In this document: piece by piece, positions 36,320 to 43,961 of the stretch
Position numbering within the stretch: position 1 is the stretch's first letter
How the letters are laid out: every line of letters starts with the position of its first letter
Assembly (NCBI RefSeq): GCF_007993935.1
Contig: NZ_VITY01000022.1
Coordinates: 1 to 64,000, forward strand
Length of the DNA: 64,000 bases
From: Bradyrhizobium macuxiense
GTDB lineage: Bacteria > Pseudomonadota > Alphaproteobacteria > Rhizobiales > Xanthobacteraceae
Reading direction: 5' to 3'
The notes under the pieces: model-generated
Seen by the model: the letters and a program-made list of their open reading frames with translations, nothing else
Databases searched by the model: none
Told to the model about the DNA's origin: nothing
Program-made: the position numbers and the translations under genes

Positions 36320-36346
36320 GTCTAATTCCTTCGATGATGATTGGCG

Positions 36347-36630
36347 TCAGAACTGCACAGTCAGGCTGCTGTAGATGTTCCAGCCAATCTGTGTGTAGTA
36401 CGGCGGCGTCAGCGATACGGCGGAACGACCGGTAAGGTCTACGATCGAACGACTATCGAGGATGTTGTCGACTCCAAAGTTTGCGGTCACTGCGGCCAAA
36501 TTAGGCAAGGGGATCTTGACCTTGTAGGTGACGGCCATGGCCATATCGAGCTGATTGCACGGTAATAGCGGCGGCTTTTCCCCGACATCGCCAAAGCGCC
36601 TGCCGACCCATTTGTCGGCCGATGCGCGTC
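36347..36630 (-). pseudogene. Duplicated C-terminus of the TonB-dependent receptor
   Basis: The frame reads DKWVGRRFGDVG, LDMAMAVTYKVK, NFGVDNILDSRSIVDL and ends IYSSLTVQF. It repeats the last about 90 residues of the intact receptor (DKWVGSRFGDVG, LDMAVTYKVK, FGISNILDSRTIVDF). It directly continues the truncated exbB copy without a start of its own. Confidence 0.8.
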
Positions 36631-36897
36631 CTTCAGCTCGGAATGATGCAGCGGCACTTTTAGCAAGGCACAGTGTGGCAGCCGTGGCGATTCCTCGACG
36701 AGGTCTGCAAGCGTCTTCCGGTCCAGGTGCGTGAATCGCGAGACGGTTCTGGTGACGTACTTTCCGCACCGGATGGTCCGGCCAAGGTACCAGAAGCGAT
36801 CGGTAATCACGGTGAGCGCGATTAGTAACAGGACGGCCATCACATAGAGATTGCCGTCGGACTGCGCCGCGAGCTCGGTGAGACGATCCAGAGTCAT
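36631..36897 (-). pseudogene. Truncated duplicate of exbB
   Basis: The first about 84 residues (MTLDRLTELAAQSDGNLYVM through ELKDAHR) match the intact exbB at 36319, then the frame runs into the duplicated receptor end. It retains the start codon and identical leader, so a short peptide may be made. It cannot form the channel. Confidence 0.8.
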
Positions 36898-36924
36898 GTC
36901 TAATTCCTTCGATGATGATTGGCG

Positions 36925-39066
36925 TCAGAACTGCACGGTCAGGCTGCTATAGATGTTCCGGCCGATCTGCGTGTAGAACAGCGGCGTCAGCAACTTGCCG
37001 GAATAGCCGCCGAAATCTACGATCGTTCGACTATCGAGGATATTGCTGATCCCGAATTTTGCAGTCACCGCTGCCAGATTGGGCAGAGGGTTCTTGACCT
37101 TGTAGGTGACAGCCATGTCGAGCTGATTGAACGGTGACAGCGGTTGCTTTTGCCCGACGTCACCAAACCGGGAACCGACCCATTTGTCCGTCAGCGAGGC
37201 GTGCCAGTTGCCCTGTTCGTAGATCAGGCCGGCTGCAAGGGTCGCGTTGGGCGCCTGTGCAATCCATTGCCCAGTCTGGACGCTCTTGGCACTGTTAAGG
37301 CTGCCATTGCCGAAAACACTGAAGCCGTTGCCGACGTGAACCGTTCCTTCGAGTTCGATACCCTTGTAGGTTACCCCCCCCTGGTTGAAGTAGTTGGTGA
37401 CGCCGCCAATGCTCCGCGATGCGATCATATTCTGGAAGTCGATGTAATAGACGTCGCCAGCAAGCGTGAAACTCTGACTCTGATAGCTCGTGCCAACCTG
37501 ATAGTTCCAAGTCGTTTGCGGTTGGACATTGGCGCTGCCGGGCAAAGCAGCGGGTGGGGTCAAGAACCCCTCCGCGGCCTGCGCATAAACCGACCAGTTG
37601 GGCGACAGCTTGTAGTTCGCGGCGAGCGAAGGCAGAGCCTTCGCCCAAGTCTGGGAGTAATCCAGCGGCCCGTGGGTGTTCGGATCGACGAGCGAATCGT
37701 AGCTGCGCTTGACATAGGCATATTTCGCGCCGGTCGTAATCGTCAGGCCAGGCAGCGGCTTCCAGTCGCCTTCCACATACGGCTGCACGGTGTCCAAGGC
37801 GAGGTTCTGGCTAAAGTTGGTGGAGATGTATTTCTGCGCCAGCGTCATGTCGACGTTAAACCACCCGCGATAGCTGGGCTGGTGCTCCGCCCAGGCCCCC
37901 ATCTTCACGGCTCCGTCAGGAAGTTCCTTGGCAATCGCGATCACATCGCCATAGGAGCGGTAGTTTACAGGACCGGAATTGCCCGGAACATCGTTGACGC
38001 CGAGGACCGTGCCAAGACCGGAATTGCCACTGACATCCGCCCCCACAAGGTAGGGCGCTTGGTAATAGCCGTAGGTGTAGACCTTGTTCTCGAGATGCCA
38101 GCCGTCGCCAAAGTCGGACTGGAGGCCGAGGTAATCGAAATCGGTCTTGATATTCCAAAAGTTGTAGCCCGCGTAGTTCTGCTGGTTTGGGGAGGAGGAC
38201 AGTCCATAGTTCGGGCCGTAGGCCGCAATCTGGGCGAGCGACGCGCCCGAAAAATAGTTTCGCGTCTCATTATTGTAGATCGATACAAAGGTAAGCGTGG
38301 TGTTGTCGCTGAGCGGCTGCACGAACTTCAATGCCGCGTTTTCCCGCTCCTTGGCAGTGTTCGTGTAATAGCCGTCACTCTTTGTGAACTGTGTGTCGAG
38401 GAAGAGCGACGCGCCGTTCGTACTTGCGATCTTGCCGGAATCGAGCTGGAGGCCATAGAGCTGCGTGTTGAAGCTGCCGTAGCTCGTGGTCGCCGTTATT
38501 GCCGAGGTCGACATTGGCGACTTGGTTTGGAGCGCCACGGTGCCGCCGAACGTCGCGTCACCCACGTTCGATGCCGTACCTGGGCCACGGTCGACGGAGA
38601 CCTGCCCCAGATCGTTCGTCATGATGAACGTGCCGCTGCGATTGGTTTGGCTGTAGGACCGCATCGGAATTCCATCGAGCGTCACGTTGAACTGGCCGTT
38701 CTGGAAACCGCGGATCGAGATGGTGGCATCGTCGCCGCCCTTTCCGCTCGGCTGGACCATCACGCTCGGCGCAACACTAATGACCTTATCGAAGTTGGCG
38801 GTCTGTGGAATGTTGTTCTCGATATAATGCTTGTCGATGACGGAGGTCGGCTGTGTCACCGTCAACGGCGTTGTCGTCGGCGCTTGATACACCGCCGAAT
38901 TGACATCGCTAGCACTGTCGGACGTCTGGACAGTCCCGAGATCAGTCGTCTGCGCATGCGCACCTGTCACCCCCGCCACCGGTGGAACGCTCGCAGCCAA
39001 CCAAAGAGCGGCGTCGATAAAGCGGCGCTTGATCCGCCGCCGGTCTGCGGTACTCGACACTCGCAT
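36925..39066 (-). CDS. TonB-dependent outer-membrane receptor
   Basis: The 713-residue receptor starts with a signal sequence (LWLAASVPPVAGVTGAHAQ). A plug domain follows (VISVAPSVMVQPSGKGGDDA, SIRGFQNGQFNVTLDGIPMR, VDRGPGTASNVGDATFGGTV), then a 22-strand-type barrel ending in Phe (SSLTVQF). The family imports siderophores, cobalamin, sugars or metal chelates. This one has its own TonB-ExbBD downstream. The ATG at 39066 with GAGGGG is preferred over a frame extended to 39171. Element E (39144-39210) lies in the promoter region. The ligand is unknown. Gene context suggests a large phosphorus-containing compound rather than iron. Confidence 0.88.
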   Translation of the reverse strand: MRVSSTADRRRIKRRFIDAALWLAASVPPVAGVTGAHAQTTDLGTVQTSDSASDVNSAVYQAPTTTPLTVTQPTSVIDKHYIENNIPQTANFDKVISVAPSVMVQPSGKGGDDATISIRGFQNGQFNVTLDGIPMRSYSQTNRSGTFIMTNDLGQVSVDRGPGTASNVGDATFGGTVALQTKSPMSTSAITATTSYGSFNTQLYGLQLDSGKIASTNGASLFLDTQFTKSDGYYTNTAKERENAALKFVQPLSDNTTLTFVSIYNNETRNYFSGASLAQIAAYGPNYGLSSSPNQQNYAGYNFWNIKTDFDYLGLQSDFGDGWHLENKVYTYGYYQAPYLVGADVSGNSGLGTVLGVNDVPGNSGPVNYRSYGDVIAIAKELPDGAVKMGAWAEHQPSYRGWFNVDMTLAQKYISTNFSQNLALDTVQPYVEGDWKPLPGLTITTGAKYAYVKRSYDSLVDPNTHGPLDYSQTWAKALPSLAANYKLSPNWSVYAQAAEGFLTPPAALPGSANVQPQTTWNYQVGTSYQSQSFTLAGDVYYIDFQNMIASRSIGGVTNYFNQGGVTYKGIELEGTVHVGNGFSVFGNGSLNSAKSVQTGQWIAQAPNATLAAGLIYEQGNWHASLTDKWVGSRFGDVGQKQPLSPFNQLDMAVTYKVKNPLPNLAAVTAKFGISNILDSRTIVDFGGYSGKLLTPLFYTQIGRNIYSSLTVQF

Positions 39067-39143
39067 CTGTAGCCCCTCTGTTTTCCCACTGAACCGCCTC
39101 GTGCTCAACGGTCCAAAGCCTCGTTGGACCGTCCTATTGGCTC

Positions 39144-39210
39144 TGGAATTACACAGTTGGATGACGCTCATCGAATAATTGGATGCGAGGTTGCGCGGAT
39201 GCGATGATTC
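39144..39210 (-). promoter_or_regulatory. Conserved promoter element E (Pho-box-like), receptor operon
   Basis: The minus strand reads ATCATCGCATC, AATTATTCGATGAGCGTCAT, CCAACTGTGTAA. It shares with elements C and D the CATCGCAT, TTATTCGAT and GTCATCCA blocks and the 11-base spacing to CTGT. It lies about 80-145 bases before the receptor start. Confidence 0.6.
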
Positions 39211-39843
39211 GTTCCGCGTTCGGTGATTGTGGCGGGCACTCAGTCGGAGATCGCGCGCGAATTGGCCGTAACGCCGTTGGCAAGGGCCTTGATCACCGGA
39301 GTTCGACCAGCCGTTGTCTTGCGACCTGAGACCTATCTCGAGTCAAAGCCGAACGGAGCGACCGTATAGCAAGTTGGCCAAGACAAGACTCCGTGGTGGG
39401 AGCCGAGTTGGATTAGCTACTTTGGCGTGTTTGCCGAAGCCGATGCCAAAGGTGCCCGCTGCACCAGTCGCTGAACGTGTCGGCCGATCATCCTGTGACT
39501 CGAGCCCGGCCGGGATGCGCAATCCTGCTGACTCCCCGTGTCCCCAGGGGAAACACAGATATCTGACCGCAATTCTTTTGGATGCTGTCAATCAACACGT
39601 AGGCTTTGCCAAGCACGGTATGAGGTCGCGTATCTCGCTTGGAGTGTTCGTAATTTGCGGTGCCTTAGAAGAGTTCGCACTCTACAGTTGGATGACATTC
39701 ACCGAGTATTTCAGATCGCGCACATGCGGCCAACCAAAAGAGCAGCGATGGGTATGAAGGTCAATTGCCGGCGCCGTGTAATCCAAGAAGCCGCCGATTC
39801 GGTTGCAACCGGGCGAAGCGTGATCTTCGTCGCGAGCTGGGTT
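39211..39843. other. Degenerate region with a partial promoter element F
   Basis: No intact gene. Element F (39675-39730) lies inside. The remainder probably contains the decayed downstream part of the solute-binding protein pseudogene. Confidence 0.4.
39675..39730 (-). promoter_or_regulatory. Partial promoter element F (Pho-box-like)
   Basis: The minus strand reads GAATGTCATCCAACTGTAGA with upstream GAAATACTCGGTG. It matches the core of elements C-E but points at no intact gene. It probably duplicates the receptor promoter region (element E is 520 bases away). Confidence 0.45.
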
Positions 39844-40330
39844 TCAATGCAAGGTTGTGCGGCACGCGTTCGGATCACCGGCTGCGTCCCGGACGAGGTT
39901 CGGATTAATGATCGGCATTGCGACAATGAACGGCAGACCGTAGAACTCGCCGTCATGACGGCAGAGTGCGTCCGAGATCGCGCGGTAGTTCTGGTTGACC
40001 CAGTTCCTTGTCAGTGGCGTGGAGTAGCGTGAGTGACACCAGCAGACCACCACGTTGAGTGGCTAAGCGTGATTGGTTGTAGCCTTGGAAGATCACGTCC
40101 GACACGGAGCCGATAACGGCACCTTGCACAAGGCACTTGGTCAGATCGTCGTACTCGTGCGCTGGCGACTGCGAACCTCGATCTCAGGATGCTCCTTGCG
40201 AAAGCCCGCGATGTTGCCATCCGGCATCAACAAATGAACGGCGCGACATCAATTGACGTGACGCCGGCCGCTACTGGGAGGGCCAACAGCAGCGTGCACG
40301 CCGACAGCAAGTCTCGTAAGCACATGACAG
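39844..40330 (-). pseudogene. Family 1 solute-binding protein, multiply frameshifted
   Basis: A signal-peptide-like start (MCLRDLLSACTLLLALPVAA, from about 40329) is followed in other frames by HEYDDLTKCLVQGAVIGSVS, then NWVNQNYRAISDALCRHDGE and FYGLPFIVAMPIINPNLVRD. This last part matches the LPF...YYN region of UgpB-like binding proteins. At least three frame changes are needed. It lies downstream of the deacylase gene, where a binding-protein gene could have belonged to the ABC operon. Confidence 0.6.
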
Positions 40331-40546
40331 TCTCATCCGCTCCTATTGCACTCGCGCGTTCGCCCTAAGCGCGTAAGCGCGTTGGCCCGCGCGCGGATGA
40401 CACTGTGACGGTCTCCATAACCACCTCGCTGACGGCAGCGATTGCGCAAGGAGGGTGCAGGTCGGGCCCCCTTGGGTCAAGCCGGGGTACCGCCGCACGA
40501 CCGCGTCCGATTTCCATCTTGAGTCTTCATGCTCGTCCTCTTCTAT

Positions 40547-41611
40547 TCAGTTCTTGTATGTTGAAGCCGTCGATGACCAGTCGCGACCGAGTGCAAAGAG
40601 GCAGTCGCCGCGACCGGTTCGGGCAGGAATCCGGCGGGTGAGCACGATGCCGCCAGTTTTGACAACGACTCTTTCCGGCTCACGCCAAGGGCTAGTGGTG
40701 AAGTGAATCCTGCCGACAAGCTGTCCGGCGACGACGTCATCACCGAGCCCGACGAGCGGCTCGAACAGGCCTCGCTCGCTCGTGTCGGCGTAAATATAGT
40801 CGGGCGTAGGGACGCGGTGCACCACGCGACATTCCGACGGCGAACGGTCGGTTAAAGGGCGGATCGTAGTCCCGATATGGTGGAGAAGCCGAGCCAATCC
40901 GTGTTCGGCCATTTCCACGGCGGAGGCGTTCACCCAACCTCCACCACCCAACTCGGTCGATAGATGTTGGACTCCCTGACGTCGGCAGGCGCCGATCAGC
41001 GCTCTATCACCGCCGGTCGAGTGGTCAATGACCATGCCGGTTGGCATGCCGAAGACACGCAGCAGGGAAACAACGGCGTCGAGCCGGTCTGGATCGGACG
41101 GTTGTGCGACCACGGCACAAGGAAGATACTCGGTACTGAGACTGCCAGAATGCAGATCAAATGCGTAGTTGACGCGCGGCAACAGTTCACTTTCGATAAA
41201 ATGGGCGATCATCGATGTTGGACCGCCGTCCGGGTCCCCCGGAAACTGGCGGTTGAGGTTCCCATCGTCGAGCGGCGAGTTACGGCGATCGGCGCGAACA
41301 GCCGGAGCGTTTGCTCCCGGAAGAATCAAGAGCCGTCCGCGCACGTCCTCATGGCGCAAGCTGCGGATAAGATTCATGAGGATAACCTGACCCTCGTACT
41401 CGTTGCCGTGGTTACCAGCCATCAGCAAGACACTTGGCCCTTCGCTGTTGCGAATCGTTACGATTGGGATCGGCTCGTAGTTGTATCCTGTGTCATCACC
41501 TGAGCGATCATGCACCGCGAGCGGCAGTCGAAGATATCCGACCTGCTTGCCAGGCGCGTCGAGATCAAGATCGGTCCAGATCTTGGACGCTTGTTTGGTC
41601 GACTGCTTCAT
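40547..41611 (-). CDS. Succinylglutamate desuccinylase/aspartoacylase-family deacylase (DoeB-like)
   Basis: The 354-residue M14-type zinc deacylase has zinc ligands in GNHGNEYEG (His, Glu) and FDLHSGS (His), with NLNRQFPGDPDG and TELGGGGWVNA typical of the AspA/DoeB branch. Family members remove acyl groups from N-acyl amino acids; DoeB deacetylates N-acetyl-diaminobutyrate in ectoine breakdown. It follows the PLP enzyme gene by 13 bases. The pair mirrors the plus-strand PLP enzyme-GNAT pair, suggesting removal of an acyl group added there. Other ectoine-breakdown genes are absent. Confidence 0.8.
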   Translation of the reverse strand: MKQSTKQASKIWTDLDLDAPGKQVGYLRLPLAVHDRSGDDTGYNYEPIPIVTIRNSEGPSVLLMAGNHGNEYEGQVILMNLIRSLRHEDVRGRLLILPGANAPAVRADRRNSPLDDGNLNRQFPGDPDGGPTSMIAHFIESELLPRVNYAFDLHSGSLSTEYLPCAVVAQPSDPDRLDAVVSLLRVFGMPTGMVIDHSTGGDRALIGACRRQGVQHLSTELGGGGWVNASAVEMAEHGLARLLHHIGTTIRPLTDRSPSECRVVHRVPTPDYIYADTSERGLFEPLVGLGDDVVAGQLVGRIHFTTSPWREPERVVVKTGGIVLTRRIPARTGRGDCLFALGRDWSSTASTYKN

Positions 41612-41624
41612 GGAACCCTTCTCC

Positions 41625-42740
41625 TCATTTAAAATACACCTTGGTGATAGTGTTCAGCCCGCGCTCGAAATCAGCCCGGTCGCGCGGCGTGCCCATACCG
41701 AACCGGATCGCGTTAGGCGGGCGCGTGTCTCCCATTGCGTAGGTGCTGCTCGTGCTCACCTCGACGCCGAGAGCACGCAACTCCGAGACAAAGTCACTTG
41801 CAGGGCGGCTGTCGGGCAGCGAAAGCCAGACATGCAGGCAGTCCGGCCGGGTGCGGAGGTCGGCACCGGCGAGGCGCTCGGCAACGATTGCCTGGCGGGC
41901 GCGTGTCTCCGCCCGAACCGCCTCGATGATGCGGTCAGCGTGGCCGATCTCGATAAGCTTCGACACGACGCTGCCGTTCATCGGCGCGCACATCCAGTAA
42001 GTGGCGCGTACACCGGGCCAGAACCGCTCCGCCGCAGCAGCAGCGGTCGGCGCCACGACATAGGCGACCTTAAGCGCCGCTGCCAAGGACTTGGCAGTGC
42101 CGAGAATGTACCAGGAGAGCTCCGGCGCGAAGGTTGATAGCGGCAGCGGCATGTCCCGAGGCAGCAGGCTATAGATGTCATCTTCGATGATGGCAATGCC
42201 GTACCGGCGACAAATTTCAGCGATAGCTTGGCGGCGCACGACACTCATGATCCCTGTGGTCGGGTTCTGCAGCGTGGGCATGGCGTAGTAGGCCGCCGGA
42301 CGATCGGCGCGACAGATCGCTTCGAAGGCGTCGGGCAGAGCGCCCTCCTCGTCCATGGGTACGGGCGAGAGGTCGAAGCCGAGATGGTCGGCGAATGAAC
42401 GAAGCGTGGGATAGCTTAGCGACTCTAGTGCCAGTCGCCTGCCCCGACCGACGAGGCTGGCGAGCAACATCAAGAGAATGCTTTGGGTGCCGTTCGCGAC
42501 GACAATCCGGTCAGGTGCTGGCATCTCCGACAGGCGACGGGCGACGAAACGCGCGCCGGCGCAGCGGTCGCGCTCGCTGCCGCGGAATTGGTGAGCACCG
42601 ATGAGGTCGTTCGGCTCGAAGTCGGCGAGCACCCCTCCAACGGCACCGCGATAGGCATCGTTAAAGACGTGGGGCACCTTCGGCGGCAAATTGCCACTCA
42701 TGTTGAGAAATAGGGCGTTCGACTGAAGCGACGCGTTCAT
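41625..42740 (-). CDS. PLP-dependent aminotransferase, paralogue of the gene at 25222
   Basis: The 371-residue fold-type I enzyme has VVANGTQSILLMLLAS, YYAMPTLQNPTTGIMS, IIEDDIYSLLPRD and the lysine in LGTAKSLAAALKVAYVV. It aligns by eye along its length with the product of 25222-26376, including ELSWYILG and RFGMGTPRDRADF. The N-terminal DNA-binding domain of MocR regulators is absent. Located between the ABC permease/binding-protein remnant and the deacylase, it is more likely catabolic. Confidence 0.8.
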   Translation of the reverse strand: MNASLQSNALFLNMSGNLPPKVPHVFNDAYRGAVGGVLADFEPNDLIGAHQFRGSERDRCAGARFVARRLSEMPAPDRIVVANGTQSILLMLLASLVGRGRRLALESLSYPTLRSFADHLGFDLSPVPMDEEGALPDAFEAICRADRPAAYYAMPTLQNPTTGIMSVVRRQAIAEICRRYGIAIIEDDIYSLLPRDMPLPLSTFAPELSWYILGTAKSLAAALKVAYVVAPTAAAAAERFWPGVRATYWMCAPMNGSVVSKLIEIGHADRIIEAVRAETRARQAIVAERLAGADLRTRPDCLHVWLSLPDSRPASDFVSELRALGVEVSTSSTYAMGDTRPPNAIRFGMGTPRDRADFERGLNTITKVYFK

Positions 42741-42779
42741 GGGTGTCTTCCTAGTGATTAGTCGGGTGGTCAGGGGATA

Positions 42780-43077
42780 GGCCGCTTGCGGGTCTGTTCG
42801 GCCATAACAGCGAATGCGGCCTTCGGTTTTGTTAGATGACCACCTGCCGCATGACGTCAGTCAAAATTTCGGCAATCTCTATCTGTGTCGGCCGGAACGA
42901 TATCGAGTTTGTGGAGGATAGCTGGGCGCTAAGTCCATCAAGCGTCGTATTGTTGGAGCTGATTAGGTTGCTGATCTTCAATGTTGCCTTGCTGGCGGCA
43001 GCGGCGCGCGACGATGGCAAAACCGCCGAGTCGATGCCCTCGATGAGGACATCTCCGCATGTCAGAGGCATCGGCAT
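42780..43077 (-). pseudogene. C-terminal remnant of a UgpB-like solute-binding protein
   Basis: A frame ends with SISFRPTQIEIAEILTDVMR and, after a frameshift, KPKAAFAVMAEQTRKRPIP. This parallels the end of the intact binding protein at 30976 (FPTNNTVKIADMMSEEMRKV, LAEMAEQTRKLL). Only about a fifth of the gene remains. It sits directly after the permease gene. Confidence 0.65.
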
Positions 43078-43080
43078 CTC

Positions 43081-43923
43081 CTATTTCACCGCGCCTCCGG
43101 TCATTCCTTCGACAAACCATTTTTGTGCAGCGAAGAACGCGATGACGAGCGGTAGGACGACGAGAGTAGACGCGGCCATGAGGGGCCCGTAGTCGTTGCC
43201 GGCCTCCTCGTTCTTGAACGCCATGATACCGAGCGGCGACGGCATCAGAGACTGGTCGCGCACCGCGATCAGCGGCCAGAACAGATCGTTCCAGTGGCTG
43301 ACCACCGAGAAGATCGAGAAGGCGATGACAGCCGGGAGCGCCATTGGCACCATGATCCTCCAGACAATGGCAAGTTCTGAGAGACCATCGAGGCGGGCGG
43401 CGTGCACGACATCGTCGGGAATGGTCTTGAAGAACTGGCGGAATAGGAAGATGCCGAAAGGCGAGACGACATAGGGGAAGATGAGCGCTGCATAGGTGTT
43501 GAGGATGCCGAGCTGGTAGCCGAGGATGAAGAGCGGCAGCGAGAGCACCTGATGCGGCAGCAGCAGACCGATCAGCACGAGGCCAAAGAGGAGATCGCGT
43601 CCGGGAAACCGGAGCTTGGCGAGCGCGTAGGCGCACGGGGCACCGACGAGAATCTGCAGTGCCAAGATCGAAGAACAAACGATCAGGCCGTTGCCCAGAT
43701 AGCGCGGCAGCGGCGCTTCGGTCAGTGCCTTGGTATAGTTCTCGACGCCATAGAACTGCGCAGGCCAGAAGGACAAGGACGCGCGGAATATCTCGCCCGG
43801 TGGCTTGATAGACAGCGACACCATCCAGATGAAGGGAACGAGAACGAGCGCTCCGGTGACGAGCAGCACGGCATGTCGAAGAATGGCGACGGGCGGCGAC
43901 AGGTGGTTGCTGGTGGCGCTCAT
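43081..43923 (-). CDS. ABC transporter permease (UgpE/MalG type)
   Basis: The 280-residue MalG-type permease has six predicted helices (VLLVTGALVLVPFIWMVSLS first) and the EAA loop EIVWRIMVP-like segment (ELAIVWRIMVPMALPAVIAF) preceded by AARLDGLS. The ATG at 43923 overlaps the stop of a short residual 3' end of the other permease gene (codons for DSKVHYQ, then TGA within ATGA). It therefore once followed the UgpA-type permease directly. Now about 9.7 kb of redox genes lie between them. It should pair with the permease at 53666 and ATPase at 54637. Confidence 0.85.
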   Translation of the reverse strand: MSATSNHLSPPVAILRHAVLLVTGALVLVPFIWMVSLSIKPPGEIFRASLSFWPAQFYGVENYTKALTEAPLPRYLGNGLIVCSSILALQILVGAPCAYALAKLRFPGRDLLFGLVLIGLLLPHQVLSLPLFILGYQLGILNTYAALIFPYVVSPFGIFLFRQFFKTIPDDVVHAARLDGLSELAIVWRIMVPMALPAVIAFSIFSVVSHWNDLFWPLIAVRDQSLMPSPLGIMAFKNEEAGNDYGPLMAASTLVVLPLVIAFFAAQKWFVEGMTGGAVK

Positions 43924-43961
43924 TGGTAATGTACCTTGCTGTCCGGGGCAAACGAAACGTT

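Larger units (their letters stand above)
36320..37190 (-). repeat. Tandem direct duplication, period 578 bp
   Basis: The block made of receptor C-terminus, a 28-base spacer and exbB N-terminus occurs twice in tandem. The spacer and stop/start region are identical (TGTCTAATTCCTTCGATGAT at 36319 and again at 36897). Coding parts have diverged by scattered substitutions, so the event is not recent. Confidence 0.8.

Noticed and set aside
37144..39072. 642-codon open frame on the plus strand
   Set aside because: It is antisense to the TonB-dependent receptor, whose plug and barrel motifs and signal peptide are unambiguous. The antisense product has no family features.
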